Shown: positions 7,116 to 13,713, counted from the stretch's first letter. The stretch: DNA of 13,713 bases from Lachnobacterium bovis (GCF_900111325.1 NZ_FOGW01000035.1:1-13713), one strand, 5' to 3'. Notes: generated from the sequence alone by a model not told the origin. Numbers and translations: made by a program.

Positions 7116-8370
7116 AGAAATCAAAGCTTATGAAGGATTGGCATCCTCTCTTTGTGAGGAATTTCATAAAAAGCAGGGTGCCGGGCTTCTGGCTAATTTA
7201 GAAAAAAGGAATCTTGATGCACTTGAAGTATCGAGAGAGAAGATATTGGAAAGTATGAAAGCCGAGCTTAGCCAGTATGAAGATGAGGAAGGGAAAGGGC
7301 TTTCAGAGGAAGAAAAGCAGCTTGTACTTGAACTTATTAGAAAGGATCTTTGGGGATATGGACTCATTGATGACTTGATTCATGAAGAGGATATTTCGGA
7401 TATAAAGCTTTATAACCCAGAGAATATTCGAATCAAGAGAACCGGTAGGCGCTTTGGAAGTGGTGTTTCATTTTCAGACGTGAATTACTACAAGCGATTC
7501 GTAAATAAGATCTGTGAGCGTAACAAGGTGAATCTTGGTACGGCAAATGCAATACAGACTTTTACGGATGCTACGCAGGAAGACTTCATTCTTCGAATCA
7601 CAATTATTTCCGGACTTCTTACGGACAGTGGACTTCCACTTGTAGCAATCAGAAAGGTTCCAAAGACAAAGTACACATTAAGAAGTCTTGAAGATGCAGG
7701 GATGTTTTGCCATAAGGCACCCGATAAGAGTAAGAAGAAGCTCAAGATTAATATGATTCCGAAGTTTTTTTCTGAGGAGAATGCAGAACTCAATGCTCTC
7801 ATGTTTAAGATGATTGCCTCAAAAGGAATCCTTTTTACAGGCAAAGGGGCAAGCGGAAAGACTACGCTTATGAATGCCATGATTGCTGAGATCCCCCATG
7901 ACGAATCTGTGATGATTTGTCAGGAGAATGCAGAGCTTTTTGATAACAGTCATCCTGATCTGTTTGCAGCACATGTACTCACCAATTCTGGAGATTCCAA
8001 GATTTCTTATGAACTTGGAGATCTTACAAGAGCGGCACTTCTTGTAGACCTTGATCGAGTAATCGTAGGTGAGGTTAAGGAAGGTCAGGAGGCAGCAGGA
8101 TTATCAAAAGCTTCAATGACCGGGCATAAATGCTGGACATCTGTGCATGGTGAAAGTTGTGAAATGGCAGTTGATAAGATGGCAGATTATATTAGCCAGG
8201 CAACCGGATATTCCACAAGAGATTCCTTGAAGCAGTTACAGGGATTCGAGTATGTTGTGCATCTTAGAGATTTTCATGTAGATGAGATTGTTAGGATAGC
8301 CGGATGGGATAAGGAGAGAGAAGCACTTATATATGAGAAGGTATATCCGGTAGCAAAGGAAGGTGTGTGA
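7108..8370 (+). CDS. tadA: TadA/CpaF-type secretion ATPase
   Basis: Cytoplasmic hexameric ATPase of the TadA/CpaF/VirB11/PilT superfamily, expected to drive assembly of a Tad-type pilus through the TadB/TadC platform. It is 420 residues, close to the CpaF norm. An N-terminal helical domain (about 1-90) contains LWGYGLIDDLIHEEDISDI, the usual CpaF entry motif. IRKVPKTKYTLRSL near 180 carries the conserved basic residues. Walker A is GKGASGKT at 245-252, the Asp-box region is ICQENAELFD, and the Walker B segment is LDRVIVGEVKEG with Glu322. The His box is MTGHKCWTSVHGES, with His340 and His347. Typical members read GEVRG and TVHANS, so the active site is divergent but keeps the acidic and histidine residues. 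GGAGG at 7097-7101 supports ATG 7108, inside the end of the previous gene. Confidence 0.9.
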   Translation: MNKEIKAYEGLASSLCEEFHKKQGAGLLANLEKRNLDALEVSREKILESMKAELSQYEDEEGKGLSEEEKQLVLELIRKDLWGYGLIDDLIHEEDISDIKLYNPENIRIKRTGRRFGSGVSFSDVNYYKRFVNKICERNKVNLGTANAIQTFTDATQEDFILRITIISGLLTDSGLPLVAIRKVPKTKYTLRSLEDAGMFCHKAPDKSKKKLKINMIPKFFSEENAELNALMFKMIASKGILFTGKGASGKTTLMNAMIAEIPHDESVMICQENAELFDNSHPDLFAAHVLTNSGDSKISYELGDLTRAALLVDLDRVIVGEVKEGQEAAGLSKASMTGHKCWTSVHGESCEMAVDKMADYISQATGYSTRDSLKQLQGFEYVVHLRDFHVDEIVRIAGWDKEREALIYEKVYPVAKEGV

Positions 8371-8371
8371 T

Positions 8372-9442
8372 ATGGGAAACAGAAAGGTTTTATTGATCAT
8401 AGTTATTGGTGTAATCGTACTTGCCTTAGGAGCTGTGGTTGCCACATTTTTGGGAGTTGATTTGTTTGCAACGGTAAGTGGTGAGGCAGGAAAACAACCA
8501 GATTCCTTTTCTTCTGTAGATGACCTTAAGAGTGGTAAAGCTTATGTTTGGCATCATGATGGAGGAAGTATTGAAGAAGATTTAAAAAAGGATGCAGGTG
8601 AAAGTGTGTTTTTCACCTGTATCACCGGTGATTATAACTTTAAAAACGAGGAACTTGGAGAGGCAATTGAATATCCCAGATCTATATGGGTGAAATCAGG
8701 CACCGATGACAGAATACCTACGGTAACATCAAAGGACCGGCTCATTTACGTATCAAGTACGGAAGTACCACAGGAAATCGTTTTTGAGAGGTTTGCGGAT
8801 TATGGATACAGCATAGGCATTTCTAATATGGAAGCTGATAAGGGTGGTCACTATTTTATGACATTTGCAGATGTGGATGACGATGATTACAAGTATTTCA
8901 TTGACATGAATTCTGATGCATCCCAGTTAACGGAGCTTTCAGCCATTACAAGGCTGTACCTAGATAAGGTCGGCAATGTAAAGGTAGATGAAAAAAGCGT
9001 TTCGGATGGCGGTACCGTTCTTGGACTAAAAAAGGATAAGAAGTATACCTGCGAGTTTTACACCGGGACATACTATCAGGATTTCAATTTAACGGCGAAT
9101 ATTCATTGCTTTGGAAGCATGGAGCGATTTGTAAATTACGATTACGAGTTTATGCATTCAAACTTTATCGTGATTGAGATCCCTGAGTACTTCAAGAGTG
9201 GGTACTACTTTGTAAATGGTGTAGGTCTGTTTCGATATGTGTCGGATGGTGATATCAGCAAATATAACGGCAAGGCTTATGACGAGTCCATTGACTGGAA
9301 CGACCCGATTATCCTTTACGACGATGATGGAGTAGTAATCTACGATCCTAGCGATCCTGATTTCGAAGAAAAACAAAGACAAAAGGAAATCGAAGAAAAA
9401 TCAGACAAAGGAGATGAGGATTATGACATTACAGATGAGTAA
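8372..9442 (+). CDS. Unrecognised membrane-anchored extracellular protein within the Tad block
   Basis: I do not recognise this 356-residue protein. One N-terminal membrane segment (about 6-28, very Val/Ile/Leu-rich, no lipobox Cys) should anchor a large acidic extracellular part. That part is Tyr/Phe/Asp-rich with many short strand-like stretches, such as KKYTCEFYTGTYYQDFNL and HSNFIVIEIPEYFKSGYYF. It ends in a highly charged tail (EEKQRQKEIEEKSDKGDED). No LPXTG motif or C-terminal span is present. A GTG at 8363 is in frame, but AAGGAAGG at 8355-8362 best serves ATG 8372. Its end overlaps the TadB-like gene by 20 bases. Sitting between motor and platform genes, it could be a surface or tip component of the pilus; that is inference from position and topology only. 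Confidence 0.8.
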   Translation: MGNRKVLLIIVIGVIVLALGAVVATFLGVDLFATVSGEAGKQPDSFSSVDDLKSGKAYVWHHDGGSIEEDLKKDAGESVFFTCITGDYNFKNEELGEAIEYPRSIWVKSGTDDRIPTVTSKDRLIYVSSTEVPQEIVFERFADYGYSIGISNMEADKGGHYFMTFADVDDDDYKYFIDMNSDASQLTELSAITRLYLDKVGNVKVDEKSVSDGGTVLGLKKDKKYTCEFYTGTYYQDFNLTANIHCFGSMERFVNYDYEFMHSNFIVIEIPEYFKSGYYFVNGVGLFRYVSDGDISKYNGKAYDESIDWNDPIILYDDDGVVIYDPSDPDFEEKQRQKEIEEKSDKGDEDYDITDE

Positions 9443-10376
9443 CCTTCTCTCTTGGATGCTTATGTTCCTCTTAACATTTGTATTTTCCGTTATCGTACAT
9501 AAGCGATTCAAGGAAAAAAATGTTTGGAACAACATAGTAAAGCGTTACAGAGAGAATACAGACAAGAAACTATTATCAGAAGCAGAGTTTGTTACCAGAT
9601 TTGGTGCGATAGAAAATAATTCTATTTTGTATAGGCTTGATCGTTTGGTTTTAACCAGTGGAATCAAAAACTATCTACCTTGGGTATCAGGGGAAGTAAT
9701 GCTTCTTGGAATGATTATGGCAGGAATGGCAGGCTTTTTTGAGGGAGCGATACTATTTCAAAATGTGTTTGTAGCCATCTTTCTAACAGTAGCTCAGGCA
9801 GTGGCGGTATATGTGTTTTTTAAAGCACTATCAGGAAAGACATATAACGAGATTGAAGATGGCACGGCAATCTTCGTATCAATCTTATCCAATCATGCCA
9901 AGGGTAGTAGTGACATAGTAACGATTATGAACAATACGATTCCAGCTTTAAGTGGACCTCTCAGAGGAGTTGTTCAGAAATTTGTTGCAGATGCAGAGAA
10001 TACAGGAAATGTTGATATTGCATTTGACTATATGAAAGAGTCGGTGGATAACAGACAGCTTCAGACTATCATTATCAATCTTAAGAACTGTATGCATTAT
10101 CAGGCAAACTATGAAGAGGTGCTAGTGCAGATGATGGGGCAGATTGCAGCAGGCTTATCGGCTAGGGAGGACAGAAAGAATATCTTGTTTTCAAGCAAGT
10201 TGACGCTAGTGGTTATCTCAATTATGCAGATTATCATTGTTTGGATCATAGGGGCAGGTCTCGGAATTGATGTGAAGCACATTATGACAAGCAATGCATT
10301 TGGGCAGGTATTACTTCTGGTAACAGGACTTTTGTATCTGATGGTTGGCGTGAAGATGTTTGGAACAGATAGGTAG
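9423..10376 (+). CDS. tadB: TadB-like type II secretion F-domain platform protein
   Basis: Inner-membrane platform protein on which the TadA ATPase acts. It is 317 residues from ATG 9423, chosen because AAAGGAG (9407-9413) lies nine bases upstream; an earlier ATG at 9414 abuts that site. Spans lie near 8-26, 92-112, 114-134, 258-280 and 294-312. The central cytoplasmic part (about 140-255) is the T2SSF-like helical domain, with ILSNHAKGSSDIVTIM, TGNVDIAFDYM and a following RQLQTIIINLK helix, the pattern seen in TadB. The order ATPase, TadB-like, TadC-like is the classic tad order, interrupted here only by the extracellular protein. Remote similarity makes the domain assignment firm in kind but not in exact limits. 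Confidence 0.82.
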   Translation: MTLQMSNLLSWMLMFLLTFVFSVIVHKRFKEKNVWNNIVKRYRENTDKKLLSEAEFVTRFGAIENNSILYRLDRLVLTSGIKNYLPWVSGEVMLLGMIMAGMAGFFEGAILFQNVFVAIFLTVAQAVAVYVFFKALSGKTYNEIEDGTAIFVSILSNHAKGSSDIVTIMNNTIPALSGPLRGVVQKFVADAENTGNVDIAFDYMKESVDNRQLQTIIINLKNCMHYQANYEEVLVQMMGQIAAGLSAREDRKNILFSSKLTLVVISIMQIIIVWIIGAGLGIDVKHIMTSNAFGQVLLLVTGLLYLMVGVKMFGTDR

Positions 10377-10388
10377 GGGGTGAAACAG

Positions 10389-11228
10389 ATGGTTTATATG
10401 CTTATAGGACTGCTATTTGTTTTGATTTTCGGAATTGTGCAGGGGGCGGTTTATCTTATCTCTGGTACAACTCCGGCAAAGGAAGCAAAAAAGAAGATAG
10501 AGAAAATTAAAAACTCTCAGGGCTTTATCCGTTTTATCTATGATAAACAGATTCAGCTCAAGAAGATGGGAGCGGGTGTTTTGCTGAAAGACCACATGAC
10601 TGTGAGTCAGTGGTATCTGTACAAGACATTAATGGCAGGACTTTTTGGAGTGATAGCATTCTTTATCAGTGCAGGAGTTTTTAAAAGTGATATGGCTAAG
10701 CCAATTTCTTTTATGGCAGCGTTTGTGGGATGGTTCTTTCTAGATTTATTTATACGGCTTAAGAACAAAGCATCCAACGATGAAATGATGCCGGACATTA
10801 TGGAAATGAGTAGATCCGTCCTCTACGGAAAGCGTGGAGGTCAGTATATTGCAGATGCTCTAAAGGACTCCGTAATTGTGGTAGAGAACAAGCGACTTAA
10901 GACAGCGCTTTTAAGACTGCGAAACGACTTGGAATCAGGAATTAGCCTTGATGAATGCTTGGATGAACTTGAGCTTAGTTTCTCAAATGGTGAGATATCC
11001 AGTTTTTGTACTGTCATTAAATCGTTACAGTCAACCGGACAGGTGGACGAAGCATTGCGTACACTGGAAAACAATATTGAAAGAGAGCAGGCAAGTGTAA
11101 ATAAGAGACGATGCATGATATTAGAGCACAAAACAATGATGTATGTAATTTTCATTGCAATGGATCTAATGGCAATGATTTTATACTGCATCATTATGAA
11201 ACTTCTTGAACTGCAGATAGGATTTTAG
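10389..11228 (+). CDS. tadC: TadC-like type II secretion F-domain platform protein
   Basis: Second platform protein, probably paired with the preceding TadB-like product. It is 279 residues from ATG 10389, served by AGGGGG at 10375-10380; a GTG at 10380 is also in frame but overlaps that site. Spans lie near 3-25, 77-97, 106-124 and 250-270. The cytoplasmic domain carries DEMMPDIMEMSRSVLYGKRG, then LLRLRNDLESGISLDECLDE and GQVDEALRTLENNIEREQ. These are the TadB/TadC signature elements: a P-D helix, a G-x-S-L-x-E/D turn, and a D/E-A-L helix leading to an E-R-E/K segment. It is shorter than many TadC proteins at the N-terminus. The stop is 12 bases from the next start. Confidence 0.82.
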   Translation: MVYMLIGLLFVLIFGIVQGAVYLISGTTPAKEAKKKIEKIKNSQGFIRFIYDKQIQLKKMGAGVLLKDHMTVSQWYLYKTLMAGLFGVIAFFISAGVFKSDMAKPISFMAAFVGWFFLDLFIRLKNKASNDEMMPDIMEMSRSVLYGKRGGQYIADALKDSVIVVENKRLKTALLRLRNDLESGISLDECLDELELSFSNGEISSFCTVIKSLQSTGQVDEALRTLENNIEREQASVNKRRCMILEHKTMMYVIFIAMDLMAMILYCIIMKLLELQIGF

Positions 11229-11240
11229 GAGGTGATGGGA

Positions 11241-11660
11241 TTGATTGAGAAAATCAAAAAGAAAAAGAAGGCATCTATGGTAGAAAACATGCTTGTTATG
11301 ATGATTAACATGGTTGTCTTATGTGCGTTCTTAGTCATCATCTTTGGAGCTTTTTCTGGTATCTCAGACAAGTGGGGCATGAGACAGACTGCAAGAGAAT
11401 ATATGCTCATTATGGAAACGGAAGGGTATCTTACACCAGCGGACAGAGCAAATCTGATTTCGGAACTTGAAGGTTATGGTTTATCTAATATTAGCCTTAG
11501 TGGTACAACGATGTCGGAAGTGGATTATGGAAACAGAATCTATCTAAAGATAAGTGGTACTTATAATGAGAATGTTTTGTCATTTGCAGGTGGGCTATCT
11601 AAGGTAGCAGATCATCCGGTTCAAATTACGATAAACCGACAGACAACAGCGAAGCAGTAG
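11241..11660 (+). CDS. TadE-like pseudopilin candidate (DUF4320-like)
   Basis: A 139-residue protein with a Lys-rich leader, one long hydrophobic N-terminal helix (about 16-42) and a small exposed domain (about 50-139). A perfect AGGAGGTGA at 11227-11235 favours TTG 11241 as the start. GTG 11232 and ATG 11235 lie inside that site. The leader reads KKKKKASMVENMLVMM, with Glu15 five residues after Lys10. This places a glutamate where type IV and TadE-like prepilins carry Glu5, but the usual Gly before the cut is Lys. The segment REYMLIMETEGYLT and its length recall the DUF4320 family found in such operons. I infer a minor pilin or pseudopilin moved by the TadA-TadB-TadC motor. Confidence 0.68.
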   Translation: MIEKIKKKKKASMVENMLVMMINMVVLCAFLVIIFGAFSGISDKWGMRQTAREYMLIMETEGYLTPADRANLISELEGYGLSNISLSGTTMSEVDYGNRIYLKISGTYNENVLSFAGGLSKVADHPVQITINRQTTAKQ

Positions 11661-11672
11661 GGAGGTGGCAGG

Positions 11673-12233
11673 ATGATATTTAAAAAGAAGGCTGCCACCG
11701 GCTCTATGGGGTACGTCGTCATGTTTACAATGGCACTTTTAATGATTGTATTGACGTTATATATGGCGCAAGTGGCAAGACTTATGACCCATCAGCATCA
11801 TGTAGATGATTCCCTGGCTGATTCGGTATTAGCTTCGCTTGTAGCAGATGACATTTACTATTTTGAGACTTTGGAGATGACAGGAACACCTACAGTTCGT
11901 TTTCAGAATGTAGACAAGTCCCACAGAATCTTTATGGATAGCATGAATGAGGCTATAGCAGAGACTACAGGATTCTATTACAACTTCTCATTTGATTCTT
12001 ATATTTGTTATGAAGTTGAAGGAAGCCAGGTAAAGATAACAACCTACACAGGACCCTCTGGGGCGAAGAGCGTAAGCTACGGCAGACTAGGAAGTGTGTA
12101 TTCGCCAAAAGGTGAGAGGGTTAAGGAAACCTCGGCATATGGTCGTGTGAGATTTGATATTAAGAACATTATTGACGGCAGTTTTATTACAAAGACCAAG
12201 GATATTTACTGTACCTTGGAAATTAACGAGTAG
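11673..12233 (+). CDS. Second single-span pilin-like protein of the Tad block
   Basis: A 186-residue protein with a basic leader (MIFKKKAATGSMG), one membrane span (about 13-35) and an exposed domain with alternating strands. GGAGG at 11661-11665 sets ATG 11673. Topology and place in the operon resemble TadE/TadF-like pseudopilins. However, the residue five after the leader Gly10 is Val15, not Glu, so classical prepilin processing is doubtful. It may be a minor pilin, a membrane-retained assembly protein or a TadG-like anchor. I recognise no specific family. Confidence 0.7.
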   Translation: MIFKKKAATGSMGYVVMFTMALLMIVLTLYMAQVARLMTHQHHVDDSLADSVLASLVADDIYYFETLEMTGTPTVRFQNVDKSHRIFMDSMNEAIAETTGFYYNFSFDSYICYEVEGSQVKITTYTGPSGAKSVSYGRLGSVYSPKGERVKETSAYGRVRFDIKNIIDGSFITKTKDIYCTLEINE

Positions 12234-12250
12234 AAAGGAGATTTTTATAT

Positions 12251-12976
12251 ATGTTTCAGAAGAAAGCAGTAGTAACGGAAAAGGATAACAAAAAGACGGT
12301 GGCTAAAAAGAAGAAGGGCGGAGATATCAAGGCAAAGCTTATTGCCGTGCTTAAAGTGATAGTTCTCCCAGCACTCTTTGCAGGAATTGTGGTTTGCGGA
12401 TTATATCTTTCCATGCAGAATAAACTGGAGGCAGAGAGCCTTAAGGGGCAGGTCCTTGTCATGAAGGAAAATGTTGTTGCAAATACTTTTGTTAAGTATG
12501 AAGATGCTGACAAGTACTTTACAAGTGTCGCAGTTGAAAAAAATGCGATTCCAGAGAATGCATACACTTCAACATCAGATCTTCCAAAGGAAGGCTTCTA
12601 TATTGAAGATGCAATGACCAAGTCACAGATGGTTTTAAAAGATAATTTGGCATCGAAGGATCAGGTGATGGATAAGTACAAAGGTGGGTACGAGATTACA
12701 TCGTTTGCAGCAGAATCATTTGATGACTCAGTAAATGGTTCCTTAAGAAAAGGTGATATTGTGGATGTGTATGCTGTGGATCCGGCAAGTGAGATGCTTG
12801 TACTTATGGCAGAAAATGTATATGTCAGTGAGGTATATGATAATGCTGGGAAGAAGATTACCGATGATGAGGGTGTGGCGACATCCTTTACCGTATGGGT
12901 TACACCAGAGGAAGTTGAAAGTATCAATACAGCCGTTGTCTATGGTGGTATTCAGATGTATTTAAAAACTGAATAA
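12251..12976 (+). CDS. cpaB: CpaB/RcpC-like SAF-domain pilus assembly protein
   Basis: A 241-residue protein with a Lys-rich cytoplasmic N-terminus, one span (about 33-54) and an extracellular SAF-like region (about 65-135, with VAVEKNAIPENAY and YIEDAMTKSQMVLKDNL). A CpaB/RcpC C-terminal part (about 150-239) carries LRKGDIVDVYAVD, LMAENVYVSEVYD and FTVWVTPEEVESINTA, the familiar RcpC beta elements. In Gram-negative Tad systems this protein partners the outer-membrane secretin and may contact peptidoglycan. No secretin is expected or seen here, so a wall-associated guide role is inferred. AAAGGAG at 12235-12241 supports ATG 12251. It is the last gene before a strong terminator. Confidence 0.85.
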   Translation: MFQKKAVVTEKDNKKTVAKKKKGGDIKAKLIAVLKVIVLPALFAGIVVCGLYLSMQNKLEAESLKGQVLVMKENVVANTFVKYEDADKYFTSVAVEKNAIPENAYTSTSDLPKEGFYIEDAMTKSQMVLKDNLASKDQVMDKYKGGYEITSFAAESFDDSVNGSLRKGDIVDVYAVDPASEMLVLMAENVYVSEVYDNAGKKITDDEGVATSFTVWVTPEEVESINTAVVYGGIQMYLKTE

Positions 12977-12987
12977 ATGGCGTAGTG

Positions 12988-13024
12988 GTGCACCTTGGAA
13001 GGGATTCCGGGTGCACTCTTTTTC
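12988..13024 (+). terminator. Intrinsic terminator closing the operon
   Basis: GTGCACC (12988-12994) pairs with GGTGCAC (13010-13016). The upper helix GGAA (12997-13000) pairs with TTCC (13005-13008), loop GGGA, across a TT/G internal loop. The tail TCTTTTT follows (13017-13023). It lies 12 bases after the cpaB-like stop and immediately before the next promoter. Confidence 0.92.
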
Positions 13025-13025
13025 G

Positions 13026-13054
13026 TTGACATTGTTCGTTACACTACATAAAAT
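13026..13054 (+). promoter_or_regulatory. Sigma-A type promoter for the helix-turn-helix gene
   Basis: TTGACA (13026-13031) matches the -35 consensus exactly. After a 17-base spacer, TAAAAT (13049-13054) matches five of six -10 positions. It sits just after the operon terminator, so the small regulator is transcribed separately, with a leader of about 60 bases. Confidence 0.75.
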
Positions 13055-13057
13055 ATA

Positions 13058-13075
13058 AGATAAGGGATTTTATCT
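13058..13075. promoter_or_regulatory. Inverted repeat at the transcription start, candidate operator
   Basis: AGATAA (13058-13063) and TTATCT (13070-13075) form a perfect inverted repeat with a 6-base centre, beginning 4 bases after the -10 box. Its place over the expected transcription start fits an operator, perhaps for the helix-turn-helix protein it precedes. A chance AT-rich palindrome is possible. Confidence 0.4.
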
Positions 13076-13122
13076 CTAACTTTATGAGACTATTGACGGA
13101 AGTTATCTTTATTGAGGTGCAT

Positions 13123-13329
13123 ATGGAAGGATATATGACAATCAAACAGGCAGCGGAGAAATGGGAAGTAACACCACGGAGAATACAAAAGCTTTGTGTG
13201 GACGGAAGAATAGTAGGTGCTACAAAATTTGGAAGAGATTGGGCTATCCCTGCGGATGCCGTAAAGCCTGGTGATAAGAGAATAACGACTGGTGAGTATA
13301 AAAATTGGCGGAAGAAAAGTGATAAATAG
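13123..13329 (+). CDS. Small helix-turn-helix DNA-binding protein (excisionase/MerR-like)
   Basis: A 68-residue protein built almost wholly of one winged-helix-like DNA-binding domain. MTIKQAAEKWEVTPRRIQKL forms the helix-turn-helix, VDGRIVGATKFGRDWAIP the wing, and a short basic tail follows. This layout is common among excisionase/MerR-N proteins (HTH_17-like) of mobile elements, which act as recombination directionality factors or local repressors. ATG 13123 has GAGG at 13114-13117. ATG 13084 would add an atypical hydrophobic extension, and ATG 13135 starts at the conserved domain, so the exact start is not certain. It has its own promoter and a nearby inverted repeat, suggesting autoregulation. 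Confidence 0.75.
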   Translation: MEGYMTIKQAAEKWEVTPRRIQKLCVDGRIVGATKFGRDWAIPADAVKPGDKRITTGEYKNWRKKSDK

Positions 13330-13373
13330 GCACTGTAGGTCCGTAATTCGGGACAGCATAGTGAGTATCATAG

Positions 13374-13713
13374 TGGTCCTATGTCAAGATTTAGTACAAA
13401 TTAAAATGAGGAGTTCTGCCAGCTAGGCTGCTGACAGCTCGCTTACCCTCTCATACAACTTTTCAAATTCATCAGGAGACATATAGTCACAGTGACTGTG
13501 TATCCTGATAGTGTTATAAAACGCCTCGATGTATTCAAATACAAGTCGATAAGCATGTCGTTGATTACGGATATTGAAGCGGTTTAGCCATTCTCTTTTA
13601 ATTAAAGAGTGGAAGGATTCTATACAGGCATTGTCGTATGGGTATCCTTTGTGTGAATAACTTCGCTGCATTTTTTCAGTGGCTGCACGCCAGGCATTAG
13701 AAACATACTGGCT
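13374..13713 (-). mobile_element. Partial IS3-family insertion sequence, cut by the window edge
   Basis: The transposase end lies on the minus strand at 13423-13713. Beyond its stop the sequence TGGTCCTATGTCAAGATT from 13374 is a plausible terminal repeat, since IS3-family ends often begin with TG. The opposite end is outside the window, so this boundary and any target duplication cannot be verified. The element sits 40-odd bases downstream of the helix-turn-helix gene. Confidence 0.6.
13423..13713 (-). CDS. IS3-family transposase OrfB, C-terminal part
   Basis: The C-terminal 96 residues of a DDE transposase; the reading frame stays open to the window edge, so the start lies beyond it. The rve/integrase-core signature is clear: S-H-K-G-x-P-x-D-N-A, then C-I-E-S-F-H-S-L-I-K. 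The last catalytic acid is the Glu coded at 13618-13620, with the family's Lys seven residues later. FEYIEAFYNTIRIHSHCDYMSPDEFE is represented by the YNTIRIHSHCDYMSPDEF segment, the normal IS150-like ending. The stop is TAG at 13423-13425. The first two catalytic Asp residues are outside the window, so activity cannot be judged. Confidence 0.88.
   Translation of the reverse strand, partial: SQYVSNAWRAATEKMQRSYSHKGYPYDNACIESFHSLIKREWLNRFNIRNQRHAYRLVFEYIEAFYNTIRIHSHCDYMSPDEFEKLYERVSELSAA

Noticed and set aside
13090..13371. Minus-strand reading frame opposite the helix-turn-helix gene
   Set aside because: It lies across a clear DNA-binding domain gene with a promoter on the other strand, and its own composition shows no domain.
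13330..13373. Hairpin GTCCG...CGGGAC after the helix-turn-helix gene as a terminator
   Set aside because: The arms need a bulge and no T-run follows, so termination is not supported.
1..13713. CRISPR array, tRNA, rRNA or attachment-site repeats
   Set aside because: No regularly spaced repeats, cloverleaf-like segment, ribosomal sequence or long direct repeat was noticed on reading; an attachment site would need the element's other end.

Overview
The window reads as accessory DNA from a low-to-moderate GC Firmicute, most likely a gut-type Clostridia/Lachnospiraceae. The reasons are strong AGGAGG-type ribosome sites before nearly every gene, no outer-membrane (secretin) component, and a Gram-positive conjugation gene set (PcfB-like, VirD4/PcfC-like, Maff2-type small membrane protein, VirB6/TrbL-like, NlpC/P60 hydrolase). 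It looks like the transfer module of an integrative conjugative element or conjugative plasmid. No relaxase, VirB4 or integrase lies inside the window, so element type and limits are not shown.

Layout, left to right. Bases 1-317 hold no convincing gene but fold into several nested hairpins (about 46-273), a candidate structured RNA. From 318 to 12976 there are thirteen tightly packed plus-strand genes. The first block is conjugation-like: a membrane-anchored NlpC/P60 wall hydrolase (318-1478), an enlarged PcfB/DUF3801-like protein (1496-2953), a VirD4-type coupling ATPase (2955-5282), a Maff2/VirB2-like small protein (5379-5615), an intrinsic terminator (5623-5662), a VirB6-like channel protein (5680-6555) and a small PrgI/VirB3-like membrane protein (6567-7115). 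The second block overlaps the first by 8 bases and is Tad/Flp-pilus-like: TadA/CpaF ATPase (7108-8370), an unrecognised extracellular protein (8372-9442), TadB-like and TadC-like platform proteins (9423-10376, 10389-11228), two small TadE-like pseudopilin candidates (11241-11660, 11673-12233) and a CpaB/SAF protein (12251-12976). A strong terminator (12988-13024) closes this unit.

After the terminator a near-consensus promoter (13026-13054) with a downstream inverted repeat precedes a 68-residue helix-turn-helix protein (13123-13329). The window ends inside an IS3-family transposase on the minus strand (13423-13713).

How the parts may work together (inference): the NlpC protein opens the wall, PcfB-like and VirD4-like proteins receive DNA, and Maff2, VirB6-like and PrgI-like proteins form the membrane channel. 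In the same polycistron a TadA-TadB-TadC motor with TadE-like pseudopilins, a CpaB-like protein and a novel surface protein would build a thin pilus or pseudopilus. That would make this a hybrid conjugation/Tad machine, possibly a Gram-positive mating or contact pilus. It is the most interesting feature of the window. No Flp major pilin, TadZ or prepilin peptidase is visible, so it must borrow them or encode them elsewhere.
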